64,000 nt of DNA from SABY01 sp964612515. Lineage in GTDB: Bacteria; Bacteroidota; Bacteroidia; Bacteroidales; 4484-276. Of the stretch, positions 9,283 through 18,475 are shown in pieces. Made by a program: the position numbers and the translations under genes. Under the pieces are notes generated by a model that saw only the letters and a program-made list of their open reading frames with translations, did not search any database and was not told the DNA's origin. The stretch is taken from positions 8,058 to 72,057 of the forward strand of contig CAZTCX010000002.1 of assembly GCA_964612515.1 (NCBI GenBank), read 5' to 3'. Numbering within the stretch: position 1 is the first letter of the stretch; each line of letters starts with the position of its first letter.

Positions 9283-9798
9283 ATGAAAATCATTTGCTCT
9301 GATCAGATAGCGCTCTCTTCTACCGAAAGCACGAGCGATAAAATCCTGCGCATCGCCCTGATGCCCGAAGTAGCCCGCAATCTCACCGAAACCTGGACCT
9401 ATCCCGACAATATGCCGCAGGAGATAGTTTTCGATATCCGGAATAATAAAAAAGTAATCGGGCAGGCGGGCTACAAAAGCATCCGGTGGTTCAACCGCAA
9501 AGCAGCTTTGAGTCTGTTTATCCATCCCGAATTCCAGCGTCAGGGTCTGGGCACATTGGTGATGCAGCATCTCATTAGCCACGGTTTCGATCAGCTCAAT
9601 CTGCACCGCCTCGAAGCCGAAGTGATCAGCTATAACCAGGCAGCTATGGCATTGATGAAAAAAGCAGGATTTACCGAAGAGGGGCGGTTGCGTGAAGCAC
9701 GCTACTACAATGGAAGTTACGCCGACATCCTGAGTTTTGGGCTGCTGCGAAAGGAACATCAGGGAAGCTCCAAAGGACAAATTTCAAAAGCCAAATAA
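9283..9798 (+). CDS. GNAT N-acetyltransferase (RimJ/RimL-like)
   Basis: 171 residues from ATG 9283. An upstream in-frame start at 9223 would place the promoter-like box inside the gene. The acetyl-CoA-binding motif A is FIHPEFQRQGLGTLVMQHL (Q/RxxGxG/A type), followed by NLHRLEAEV and a C-terminal MKKAGFTEEGRLREARY, the pattern of the ribosomal-protein and amino-acid acetyltransferase group. It transfers an acetyl group to an amine; the acceptor is not predictable. It stands alone between a divergent AhpD-like gene and a convergent T9SS cargo gene. Confidence 0.85.
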   Translation: MKIICSDQIALSSTESTSDKILRIALMPEVARNLTETWTYPDNMPQEIVFDIRNNKKVIGQAGYKSIRWFNRKAALSLFIHPEFQRQGLGTLVMQHLISHGFDQLNLHRLEAEVISYNQAAMALMKKAGFTEEGRLREARYYNGSYADILSFGLLRKEHQGSSKGQISKAK

Positions 9799-9837
9799 AT
9801 CCCCGATAGCTTCAAATTAAAGGCTGCAGAAGTTCAG

Positions 9838-9937
9838 CTTAGGCTTAGCCTGCTTTTTATAAACAAACTATAACACGATTAAAACAGGCAAAGCCTGTAA
9901 GAATAAAGTGGACGAGGCACAACCTCGTCCAAACACC
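9838..9937. repeat. Dispersed multi-hairpin element, copy 1
   Basis: Contains aggcttagcct (9841-9851), the hairpin acaggc-aaa-gcctgt (9884-9898) and the perfect hairpin gacgagg-cacaa-cctcgtc (9911-9929), then tccaaacac. The same order and wording recur at 23120-23213. It lies in the spacer between convergent genes; no coding frame is evident. Confidence 0.7.
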
Positions 9938-10013
9938 GAACGGAATGGAAGCTCCAAAGAACAAATTCCAAAAAACAAATAAATCACAAAACACAAAATC
10001 CAGCAATAAAAAA

Positions 10014-10045
10014 AACAGCGCCGTATTTACAGCGCTGTTGTTTTT
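10014..10045 (-). terminator. Bidirectional rho-independent terminator
   Basis: Stem aacagcgc / gcgctgtt (10014-10021 and 10032-10039) with a 10-base loop, flanked by A-runs on one side and T-runs on the other, so it can end transcripts from either direction. On the minus strand it follows the T9SS cargo gene that ends at 10100. Confidence 0.8.
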
Positions 10046-10099
10046 TAATATTAAAAAAATGAAAGTGGATAATGATTCAATCCACGATTTTCCGCCAAA

Positions 10100-12571
10100 T
10101 TATTCTACCACTATCTTTTCGGTGAGTGTTCCTTCGGTGGTAATTACGGTTACGAAATAAATACCGGGAGCATAGCTACCCATATTCAGATGGAAGCTGG
10201 TTCCGGTTGTTTCTCTGTTCAACACCAGTTGTCCGAGATGATTCATGATTTTTATTCCGGTCATCCCTTTGTCAGCGGTGATGTTCATATTAGAACTTAC
10301 TGGATTTGGATAAATGCTTACCGAGCGGCGCACTGGGTTTTCGTTGATACCAACGATATCTTCCAGGTCGAACTTCGTTGCCTGAAGCACCTCTTTGGTG
10401 GTATTGTCCTGCAGGAAAGCGATGATTTCGCAATTGTCTTTTACGTAGCCGGCGATATTCACATTAAATGTGCCTTCGTAGGTGCTCTGGCTCGAAAAGT
10501 CCATAGCAGTGCCCATTTGGTTAGGATACATTTTGCGGCATACAAAGTTGAGTTCGGAAAGGCCTTGCCAGTTTTCAGGAATATCTGATTCGGTGAGAAC
10601 AACATGCAACACAATATTACTACCCGTATAAGGATAGATATTATCAATCGTAACGTAAGCATCTACTGCATTGGTTCCGCTGTTTACAACATTCACATCC
10701 AATTCAAACAACGACATTTTAGCAGCGCGTTCCTGATAGAGAGGGAGGTAGGTTTGATACAAGCTCTGGGTGTGGTTGCCACCAACGAATGCAAGTCCGC
10801 CATCAAAAAATGCGGTAGGATATCCGGTGATGTTATAATAAACATCATTGCGATAATCAGATTCCGTAGTGGCGTAAGGATCTCCATTGTGGTATTCGAT
10901 TATAGCAACATTGTGGCCGTTATCGATAAGGTCGTCAGCACCCAGGGCGGCGCCCGGACAAAACTGACACCAGGTACCGGTACCAATTTCCACAAGCACC
11001 ATGTTGCGTTCGGTGGCACCTTCTACATAAACTTCCAATGGACCGGCGCCTGCAGAGATACCTTCGTCGTAAACAGCTTTTACATCATACATGTAATAAT
11101 TGGGGAGCAGATCCAAATCCTCGTAGGTAGTTGGAGTAATTTTTTCGGCAATCATAACGCCATCGCGATAGACATTATAACCAATCAAATCTCCTGAAGG
11201 AGCATTCCATTGCAACGTCACATCGTTATCAAGTACCGTGGCGGAAAGGTTGGTAGGAGCAGGGAGGCCAGCAAAGTTCTCGAGGGTAAAGTTATCAAAG
11301 TAACATTTGGGGGTTCCATTGGTAGCTGCGGCATAAATATCCATAGCGGCCAGTTTGTTTACACCGCTTCCCGAAGCACCCAGGCTCCATTGCCACGATG
11401 CAACTTCAGCACCTTCCACCATCAGCGAAGCATGGTCGGCGTTCAGGTCGATGATGTTATCGATATGAATCCATGTATTATAAGGATAGCCGAAAGTGGC
11501 GTAACCTGCTGTGCCGTTGGCGCTAATGCTGGCAGTTCCATTGGGATTAAAATATACTTCCTGACCCCATACTGCACCTGCACCGCCTTCACCATACACC
11601 TGAAGCAGATTGTAATAACCAACAAATCCGTTGGGTACAAACACGTCAAAACTTACAGCGTATTTACCCGATTCTTTGTTGCCAAAAAGCATCACAAAGT
11701 CGTTGGTGCCCTGACACACTACTGAGTTTGCTCCGGAGGCAGCCTGATCGGTAGTTATCATTGGGTCTTCGGCACCACCGGCGCCACCATTGCCACTCCA
11801 CACGGTCCAATACTCGATTCCCTGAGCCAGTGCTTGTTGAACTAGTTTTTCGCCGACATTGTAGGCTTCCAGATCATCAAGGATTTCAAAAGAAGTAGCC
11901 TGTGAAAATTTCACATTATCAAAATAGCATTTGGGCGAGCCATTGGTAGCTGCTGCATAGATATCCATAGCCTGCAATTTGTTAACGCCGCTACCCGAAG
12001 CACCCAGGCTCCATTGCCACGTTGCTATTTCGGTACCGGCTACAATGAGTGAAGCCTGGTCGGCATTCAGATCCACAATGTTTTCTACGTGGAACCAGGT
12101 GTCGTAGGAATAGCTGAAGGTTTTAAATCCTACGGAGCCGTTGGCATTCAGACTGCCAGTGCCATTGGGATTGAAATATACTTCGGAACCCCACACTGCG
12201 CCTGCACCTGCTTCGCCATAAACCTGAAGGAGGTTGTAATAACCAACAAATCCTGTGGGCACGTACACGTCGAAGGAGACGATATGTTTGCCTTCTGTTT
12301 GTTCGCCAAATAGCGCCACAAAATCATTGGTTCCTGAGCATACCACTGCGTTGGGAGCGGAGAGCGCCTGATCGGTAGTAATCATTGGGTCTTCGGCACC
12401 GCCGGCACCACTATTGCCACTCCAGACAGTCCAGTTTGTACTGCCGCCGGCAAGCGCTTGCTGCACCAGCTTTTGGCCGGAGGCATACGAATCGAAATTG
12501 TCGGCAAACTGCGCTGTGGAAGCGAAGGAAAATGCCAACGTTAACATTAGAAAAGTAAAAAGTTTTTTCAT
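10100..12571 (-). CDS. T9SS cargo with twin jelly-roll repeats, FnIII and Omp28/thioredoxin-like domain
   Basis: 823 residues from the Met codon at 12571, which begins a clean signal peptide (about 1-20, ending ASTA); the 16 extra upstream residues of the longer frame spoil it. Residues 24-222 and 233-430 are two closely similar repeats of about 195 residues (shared NLLQVYGE, VYFNPNGT, SLGASGSGVNKL, MDIYAAATNG), probably LamG-like. A fibronectin III domain follows (about 436-517), then a thioredoxin-like Omp28 domain with C535-Q-F-C538 and cis-Pro in GYPTAFF. The last 75 residues are a type A sorting domain (SIYPNP, GIYFV, KIVVE). It is expected to be secreted through T9SS and anchored or released at the surface. 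Confidence 0.85.
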   Translation of the reverse strand: MKKLFTFLMLTLAFSFASTAQFADNFDSYASGQKLVQQALAGGSTNWTVWSGNSGAGGAEDPMITTDQALSAPNAVVCSGTNDFVALFGEQTEGKHIVSFDVYVPTGFVGYYNLLQVYGEAGAGAVWGSEVYFNPNGTGSLNANGSVGFKTFSYSYDTWFHVENIVDLNADQASLIVAGTEIATWQWSLGASGSGVNKLQAMDIYAAATNGSPKCYFDNVKFSQATSFEILDDLEAYNVGEKLVQQALAQGIEYWTVWSGNGGAGGAEDPMITTDQAASGANSVVCQGTNDFVMLFGNKESGKYAVSFDVFVPNGFVGYYNLLQVYGEGGAGAVWGQEVYFNPNGTASISANGTAGYATFGYPYNTWIHIDNIIDLNADHASLMVEGAEVASWQWSLGASGSGVNKLAAMDIYAAATNGTPKCYFDNFTLENFAGLPAPTNLSATVLDNDVTLQWNAPSGDLIGYNVYRDGVMIAEKITPTTYEDLDLLPNYYMYDVKAVYDEGISAGAGPLEVYVEGATERNMVLVEIGTGTWCQFCPGAALGADDLIDNGHNVAIIEYHNGDPYATTESDYRNDVYYNITGYPTAFFDGGLAFVGGNHTQSLYQTYLPLYQERAAKMSLFELDVNVVNSGTNAVDAYVTIDNIYPYTGSNIVLHVVLTESDIPENWQGLSELNFVCRKMYPNQMGTAMDFSSQSTYEGTFNVNIAGYVKDNCEIIAFLQDNTTKEVLQATKFDLEDIVGINENPVRRSVSIYPNPVSSNMNITADKGMTGIKIMNHLGQLVLNRETTGTSFHLNMGSYAPGIYFVTVITTEGTLTEKIVVE

Positions 12572-12937
12572 AATAGTAAAATTTGAGATGAATAAAATGT
12601 GTTCTAAATTGAAATTCAAATGGATGATAAACAGAAGCGAAAGTAGAAAAAATTCTGCGCAGCAAACAAATAAAAAATGTTGTTTTTCTTTTTAATTACG
12701 AAACCTGACAGGAACGACCTCCGACACAAATTTATTTATTTTTGAAGCGACGTATCCGGCTCATTGGTTTGGCGTCAAATAAATGTCTTGTTCGTTTGCA
12801 CGGATTTCAGCAGTAGCGAAGGGACTGAGGTTTAACAATCAGTAATAACGATTTTAAGTTTTTGGAATGCCATTTGACAAAGGCATCCTTTTCTTTGTTT
12901 TTTTATCAACATTAAATAATTTAATCATCAAAATTTT
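12572..12937. other. Divergent intergenic region
   Basis: 366 bases between the minus-strand T9SS cargo and the plus-strand S46 peptidase. On the minus strand TACTTTCG (12638-12645) is a near match to TAnnTTTG, 67 bases before the cargo start. I find no convincing element for the peptidase, no repeat and no RNA-like structure. Confidence 0.4.
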
Positions 12938-15121
12938 ATGAAAAAGTCTCTTTTAACCTTTCTGGCGGCGCTATTGATGGGTCTCACCACTTTTGCTGCT
13001 TCGCCAACTCCCGACGAAGGGATGTGGTTGCCAATGTTTGTCGATCGTCTTAACTGGACTGACATCCAGGAGATGGGTCTTCAACTTACTCCGGAGGAAC
13101 TTTACAGCATCAACAATTCAAGTTTGAAGGATGCCATTGTTGGCCTTGCCGCTGGTAGTGCTCCGGGCGGATATTTTTGTACAGGCGAAATGGTGTCGGA
13201 TCAGGGATTGCTTTTTACCAACCATCACTGTGGATACGACATTATCCAAAATCACAGCACCGTAGAGCATGACTATCTGACGGATGGCTTCTGGGCCATG
13301 AGCCTCAGCGAAGAACTTTCCAATGAGAACCTTACGGCTTCGTTCCTTATCAGAATGGAAGATCTTAATAGTCAAATATTGCCACAACTCTCCGACACCA
13401 TGACGGGTGCCCAGCGTGCCGCCAAAGTCCGTGAGCTGACAAAAGACATCAAAGCCGCTGCTTCAGAAGACGGCAAATATGATGTGGTTGTGAAAAGTTT
13501 CTTTGGTGGCAACGAATATTACATGTTCGTTTACCAGACCTTCAAAGATGTTCGTCTGGTTGGTGCGCCTCCTTCGTCAATCGGAAAATATGGCGGCGAC
13601 ACTGACAACTGGATGTGGCCCCGTCATACCGGCGACTTCAGCATCTTCCGCGTTTACTGCGCTCCCGATGGTTCTCCAGCCGCATATTCCGAAGAAAACG
13701 TTCCCTTCCAGCCACGTCATCATTTGCCCATTTCGCTCAAAGGAGTCAAAAAAGACGACTTTGCCATGATCTGGGGATACCCGGGAAGCACCGAGCGTTA
13801 TCTGACTTCTTACGGTATCGATTATGCGGTGGAGGAAATGAATCCTACCATTATTAAGCTTTTTGGTACCAGCCTCGAAGTGATGAAAAGCTACATGGAT
13901 GCCGACGATGCCATGCGTATTAAATATGCCAGCGACTATGCAAGTATGGCCAATACCTGGAAATACATGATTGGGCAAACCCGCGGCCTCAAGCGCCTCG
14001 ATGTGAAATCGCAGAAAGAGCTGATTGAGAAAGATTTCACAAATTGGGTAAACCAAAACCCGGAGCGTAAACAAAAATATGGCGAAGTACTCGAAAATAT
14101 CCAGGGTGGCTACGAGCAACTCAACGGTGTGGTTACACCTCTCTATTATGCCGCCATCGGTTCGCGTGATGTTGATCTGCTCAGTATGGCCGCAATGGCC
14201 GGACAAATGGCTCCAATGCTTGATGATGCCAAGAAAAATAAAGTAGCTCTTGCAGAAACTGCCAATAGTCTGAAGCCGGAAGTTGAGGAACTCTTTGCAG
14301 AGTATGACCGCGACATGGACAAAGACATGCTGAAAGCGCTGCTGAATTTGTATCAGAAAAATATTCCCACTGACCAGCAGCCTGCCATGTTTGCAACCAT
14401 CAACAAAGATTTTGGTGGCAACACAGTTGCTTATGTTGATGCGATGTTCGACAAATCTATCTTTGCCAACGAAGCATCTTTTATGAAGTTTCTGGACAAG
14501 CCTTCCAAGAAAGCGCTCGAAAAAGATTTGGCCTATCAGGCATCGCAATCGTTGCAGCAGGCTATGATGGACTATCGTACCGAATTTATGATTGGACAAA
14601 GCACTGTGGATGATGGCATGCGCCTTTTTATTGATGGCTTACGCACCATGAATCCGGGTACCAAATATTATCCCGACGCCAACTCCAGCATGCGCTTTAC
14701 CTATGGTTCCATTCAGGATTACTATCCCGCCGATGCCATTCATTATGATTACAAAACTCATCTGAGTGGTGTAATGGAAAAAGAAGACCCGTCCAATGAC
14801 GAATTTATTGTTCCAGCTAAGCTCAAGCAGCTATACGAAGCCAAAGATTTTGGCCAGTATGGCGAAGATGGCCGGCTGATAGTGGGCTTCCTCTCCACCA
14901 ACGACATCACAGGCGGCAACTCCGGCAGCCCGGTGATTAATGGCAACGGTGAACTCATCGGCCTGGCTTTCGACGGCAACTGGGAAGCCATGAGTGGCGA
15001 CATCGCCTTCGAGCCCGAGCTGCAGCGCACCATCAGCGTCGATATCCGCTACGTACTTTTCATTATTGATAAGTATGCTGGCGCCCAAAACCTGATTGAT
15101 GAACTGACCCTCGTGAGATAA
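12938..15121 (+). CDS. S46 family dipeptidyl peptidase (DPP7/DPP11 type)
   Basis: 727 residues with a signal peptide (about 1-21). The chymotrypsin-like triad of family S46 is visible: His97 in TNHHCGY, probably Asp233 in RHTGDFS, and Ser662 in GGNSGSPV. N-terminal MWLPMFV and GGYFCTGEMVS are also family-typical. These periplasmic exopeptidases release dipeptides from oligopeptides and feed asaccharolytic growth. In Porphyromonas gingivalis DPP11 an Arg 18 residues after the Ser selects acidic P1 residues, while DPP7 has Gly. Here that position is Gly (FDGNWE), so DPP7-like preference for hydrophobic P1 is my inference. It has its own terminator. Confidence 0.93.
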   Translation: MKKSLLTFLAALLMGLTTFAASPTPDEGMWLPMFVDRLNWTDIQEMGLQLTPEELYSINNSSLKDAIVGLAAGSAPGGYFCTGEMVSDQGLLFTNHHCGYDIIQNHSTVEHDYLTDGFWAMSLSEELSNENLTASFLIRMEDLNSQILPQLSDTMTGAQRAAKVRELTKDIKAAASEDGKYDVVVKSFFGGNEYYMFVYQTFKDVRLVGAPPSSIGKYGGDTDNWMWPRHTGDFSIFRVYCAPDGSPAAYSEENVPFQPRHHLPISLKGVKKDDFAMIWGYPGSTERYLTSYGIDYAVEEMNPTIIKLFGTSLEVMKSYMDADDAMRIKYASDYASMANTWKYMIGQTRGLKRLDVKSQKELIEKDFTNWVNQNPERKQKYGEVLENIQGGYEQLNGVVTPLYYAAIGSRDVDLLSMAAMAGQMAPMLDDAKKNKVALAETANSLKPEVEELFAEYDRDMDKDMLKALLNLYQKNIPTDQQPAMFATINKDFGGNTVAYVDAMFDKSIFANEASFMKFLDKPSKKALEKDLAYQASQSLQQAMMDYRTEFMIGQSTVDDGMRLFIDGLRTMNPGTKYYPDANSSMRFTYGSIQDYYPADAIHYDYKTHLSGVMEKEDPSNDEFIVPAKLKQLYEAKDFGQYGEDGRLIVGFLSTNDITGGNSGSPVINGNGELIGLAFDGNWEAMSGDIAFEPELQRTISVDIRYVLFIIDKYAGAQNLIDELTLVR

Positions 15122-15153
15122 GATTGTAAAATCATTCGATTTTTATAAAATGA

Positions 15154-15200
15154 AAAAGGAACAGCATTTTGCCTTGGCGCAGGATGCTGTTCTTTTGCTT
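15154..15200 (+). terminator. Terminator after the S46 peptidase
   Basis: Stem aaaaggaacagcat (15154-15167) pairs with atgctgttctttt (15184-15196) with one bulge, followed by a short T-rich tail. It begins 32 bases after the stop. Confidence 0.7.
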
Positions 15201-15209
15201 TAAAAAAAA

Positions 15210-15217
15210 TATTTTTG
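15210..15217 (+). promoter_or_regulatory. Predicted -7 element for the macrodomain gene
   Basis: TATTTTTGC, 22 bases before the ATG at 15240, matches TAnnTTTG. Confidence 0.45.
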
Positions 15218-15239
15218 CAATTCATCAGAAACTTAAACC

Positions 15240-15752
15240 ATGAATAATCGTATCGAACTCATCAAAGACGATATCACCACGCTGGATGTGGATGCTATTG
15301 TAAATGCTGCCAATGAAACCCTGCGCGGCGGTGGCGGAGTGGATGGTGCAATCCATCGTGCTGCCGGGCGTCAACTGCTGGAGGCCTGCATCGAGCTGGA
15401 AGGCTGCGATACCGGTTATGCCAAGATTACGCCCGGCTTTCGGCTGCCAGCCAAATATGTGATTCATACCGTTGGACCTGTGTGGCGTGGTGGCAACCGT
15501 CGCGAGCCTGAACTATTGCGCTCATGCTACCTCGAAAGTCTGGAGCTGGCTGCCAGCGAAAAGTGCGCATCCGTAGCTTTTCCAAATATCAGTACAGGTA
15601 TTTATGGCTTTCCGAAAGAGCAAGCTGCAGCCATTGCCATCGAAGCAGTGCGCGCCTATCTTGAAGAAGAGGAATTTCCCAAAAAGGTGATCTTTTGCTG
15701 TTTCGATGATGAGAACTATGAGATTTATCAAGAGCTGCTTTATGATCTCTAA
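15240..15752 (+). CDS. Macrodomain protein (ADP-ribose hydrolase type)
   Basis: 170 residues forming a single macrodomain. Diagnostic pieces are IVNAANETLRGGGGVDGAIH, which in the MacroD/YmdB class carries the Asn and the glycine-rich loop around the distal ribose, VIHTVGPVW, and SISTG-like NISTGIYGFPKEQAA. MacroD enzymes remove ADP-ribose from proteins and deacetylate O-acetyl-ADP-ribose. No DarT-like toxin or sirtuin gene is adjacent, so a housekeeping role is more likely than an antitoxin one. Cytoplasmic. Confidence 0.9.
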   Translation: MNNRIELIKDDITTLDVDAIVNAANETLRGGGGVDGAIHRAAGRQLLEACIELEGCDTGYAKITPGFRLPAKYVIHTVGPVWRGGNRREPELLRSCYLESLELAASEKCASVAFPNISTGIYGFPKEQAAAIAIEAVRAYLEEEEFPKKVIFCCFDDENYEIYQELLYDL

Positions 15753-15907
15753 ATAAATCGCTTCATTAAAACTTCCAAAACCAAAACCTTAACGAATATT
15801 TGAAATTTGCTTTTTTGGATTTAATTGTCATTTATTATAAAAACAACGATTTTATCGAAAAGCACGCATTACACTTCAATTCATCTCACCAACCGCTTTA
15901 ATACACC

Positions 15908-18352
15908 TTGACGAAATCCATTTTTTCCGTTGTCATAATTATAATGCTAATGCTTGTTACGGTTGGCCTGAATGGGCAGGTGCAGCGTAAGCAGGTGGCT
16001 GCATATCCAGTGCAAACGCGCATCGTGATTGATGGCGTGCTGGACGAGGCAGCCTGGCAGCAAGCGCCTGTGGCTGGTGATTTCGTGCAGTTTGAGCCTT
16101 ACAATGGCGCCGCGCCTACCGAAAAAACGGTGGTTAAAATTCTATACGACGACGCTGCCATTTACATTGGAGCCACCCTATACGACAGTGCCCCCGACAG
16201 CATTCTTACGGAGTTGGGTTTCAGAGATGCCGACAATCTTAATGCCGACTATATTTCTTTCTTTCTAAGTCCATACAACGATGGGTTAAATGCCAATGTT
16301 TTTGGGGTAACGGCTTCCGGAGTTCAGATGGACGCCCGGATGTATAACGAGGATATGGATCCAGCGTGGGATGCTGTGTGGGTGAGCCAGGTTAAACTTA
16401 CCGACAGCGGATGGACGGCAGAATTGAAAATACCCTACTCGGCATTGCGCTTTCCTAAAAATGATGCCCAAGCCTGGGGATTTGATGCTGAACGCAGCAT
16501 CCGCCGCAAACGGGAGATGGATACCTGGAGCTTTATCGATAAAAACATACAGAGTAGCTTGAAGCAGATTGGTGAGATCACTCAACTCTACAATATCCGC
16601 CCTCCGCTGCGGCTTTCGTTTACTCCTTATGTGTCGGCATACCTCGAAAAGCTGGCCATTGATCCATCGTGGGGTTACTCTTTTAACTATGGAATGGATC
16701 TGAAATATGGCATCAACGAAAGTTTTACGCTCGACATGACGCTGATACCCGACTTTGGCCAGGTGCAATCCGACGATCAGATTTTTAATCTTTCCCCTTT
16801 TGAGGTTTATTACGAAGAGCGCCGCCCATTCTTCACCGAAGGCACCGAATTATTTGAAAAGGGAAATATTTTTTATTCGCGCAGGATAGGAGATGTGCCC
16901 GATGGCTACATAGCAGTTTACGATAGCCTGCAACCTGGCGAAACAGTGAAGGAAAATCCTTCAAAAACCCGACTGCTCAACGCTACCAAGATTTCAGGAC
17001 GCACGGGTAAAGGGTTAGGACTTGGCGTTTTTAATGCTTTCTCCGCTGAAACAACTGCTGAAATCACCGATTCCCTGGGCAACAGGCGCACCATCACTAC
17101 ACAGCCTTTTACCAATTATAACATGGTGGTGGCAGATCAAAGTTTAAAAAACAACTCCTTTTTGAGCCTCTACAATACCAACGTTTACAAAGGCAAAGCA
17201 GGCACCACGGCCAATGTCACCGGAACACAGTTTCTGTTTTATAATGGCCGTGGAAGTTATTCCGTCGATGGCCGCTTCAATCTTAGTCAGAAATATCATA
17301 GCTCAGAAGCTGCTAATCTGGGCTACGCCTACGATTTTACCTTGAATAAAACCAGCGGGCCCTTTCGCTTTGAGCTTACGCGATTGGTAGAAACGGATAC
17401 CTACGACCCCAACGACCTGGGATTTTTGGGTGTGAATAACGAGATAACCCATAACATGCAACTGCATTATAATTTTTATAATCCTTTCTGGCGGTTGCTC
17501 GAATGGTACAACACTGTTTCGATGTGGTACCAGACACGCTTTGAACCGAATGACTTTGCAGAGTTTGGCATCTTCGGCAGTTCGCGCGGTACTTTTCGCA
17601 ATCACCTCACCATTGGTTTCGATTTCGAGCTGGAGCCTGTCGAGGGCTTCGATTATTACGAGGCGCGCACGCCGGGATGGGTTTTCGTAAAGCCGCCCGA
17701 TTATGAATTCAACGCTTTCCTCTCGCCCGATTATCGCCAACCTTTCATTGTTGATTTGCGCGCTGGCTATGACCATTCATCACAATATGCACAAAATGAG
17801 TATTCCGGCCGCATTTCCCCGCGGTGGCGCGTCAACGACCGCCTTTCGATGAGTCTTAGCATTGGGTATAAAATGCAGTTGAACGATATCGGTTTTGTAG
17901 ATCGCATCCATGCCGAACCACTCGAAATAATCTTTGGAAGCCGCGACCTGCAGACAGTCGAAAACATTTTTAGTGCCACTTACATTTTTACCAATATGCT
18001 GGCACTCGACCTCAGAATGCGCCACTATTGGCTTTCGGCCAAATACAACCAGTTTTATGACCTCACTACCGATGGTGAATTACTGCCGACCGATTATCAG
18101 CAGGAAAATGATTTTAGTTTTAATGCTTTCAATATCGACATGAACCTACGCTGGCAGTTTGCACCGGGTAGTGAGCTGGCTTTGAGCTGGAAAAATGCAA
18201 TCCTCACCCACAACCAATCCGATATCACCGACCGGTTTTTTGGCAACCTGCACAAAACGCTTCAGGCGCCCTCTGACAACAGCCTCTCGCTCAAAGTCCT
18301 TTATTATCTCGATTACAGCTATCTGAAAAAGAAGAAAGAATTCCCTGAATAA
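15908..18352 (+). CDS. Exported CBM9-like/DUF5916 outer-membrane protein
   Basis: 814 residues. The start is TTG, giving a good signal peptide (TKSIFSVVIII... to GLNGQ); the ATG codons further in would cut into the hydrophobic core. Residues 30-215 form a family 9 carbohydrate-binding-like sandwich (RIVIDGVLDEAAWQQAP, YIGATLYD, ELKIPYSALRFP). The rest matches DUF5916, rich in alternating aromatic/polar strands and predicted to be a beta-barrel or large beta domain (FDPYEVYYEERRPFFTEG-type motif at about residue 300). Such proteins are common in Bacteroidota near peptidase and polysaccharide genes, and their function is unproved. Confidence 0.8.
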   Translation: MTKSIFSVVIIIMLMLVTVGLNGQVQRKQVAAYPVQTRIVIDGVLDEAAWQQAPVAGDFVQFEPYNGAAPTEKTVVKILYDDAAIYIGATLYDSAPDSILTELGFRDADNLNADYISFFLSPYNDGLNANVFGVTASGVQMDARMYNEDMDPAWDAVWVSQVKLTDSGWTAELKIPYSALRFPKNDAQAWGFDAERSIRRKREMDTWSFIDKNIQSSLKQIGEITQLYNIRPPLRLSFTPYVSAYLEKLAIDPSWGYSFNYGMDLKYGINESFTLDMTLIPDFGQVQSDDQIFNLSPFEVYYEERRPFFTEGTELFEKGNIFYSRRIGDVPDGYIAVYDSLQPGETVKENPSKTRLLNATKISGRTGKGLGLGVFNAFSAETTAEITDSLGNRRTITTQPFTNYNMVVADQSLKNNSFLSLYNTNVYKGKAGTTANVTGTQFLFYNGRGSYSVDGRFNLSQKYHSSEAANLGYAYDFTLNKTSGPFRFELTRLVETDTYDPNDLGFLGVNNEITHNMQLHYNFYNPFWRLLEWYNTVSMWYQTRFEPNDFAEFGIFGSSRGTFRNHLTIGFDFELEPVEGFDYYEARTPGWVFVKPPDYEFNAFLSPDYRQPFIVDLRAGYDHSSQYAQNEYSGRISPRWRVNDRLSMSLSIGYKMQLNDIGFVDRIHAEPLEIIFGSRDLQTVENIFSATYIFTNMLALDLRMRHYWLSAKYNQFYDLTTDGELLPTDYQQENDFSFNAFNIDMNLRWQFAPGSELALSWKNAILTHNQSDITDRFFGNLHKTLQAPSDNSLSLKVLYYLDYSYLKKKKEFPE

Positions 18353-18428
18353 TAGGAATCCGCGAATTGCCACTAATTTTTAATCGTATTAATTTGCTAA
18401 ATTCATGTGAATTCGTGGAGGCTTTTTG

Positions 18429-18436
18429 TAAATTTG
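18429..18436 (+). promoter_or_regulatory. Predicted -7 element for the MORN-like/thioesterase pair
   Basis: TAAATTTGC, 39 bases before the ATG at 18476, matches TAnnTTTG. Confidence 0.45.
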
Positions 18437-18475
18437 CGCTTTCGCTAAATTTTCATTAAAAAAAACTTTTGAATT

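Noticed and set aside
13577..14599. 340-codon open frame on the minus strand inside the S46 peptidase gene
   Set aside because: It lies fully antisense to a clear S46 peptidase, and its translation (Cys-, His- and Ile-rich) matches no family I know.
15240..15752. DarG-type antitoxin macrodomain
   Set aside because: No DarT toxin gene is adjacent and the protein is a single macrodomain of MacroD/YmdB type.
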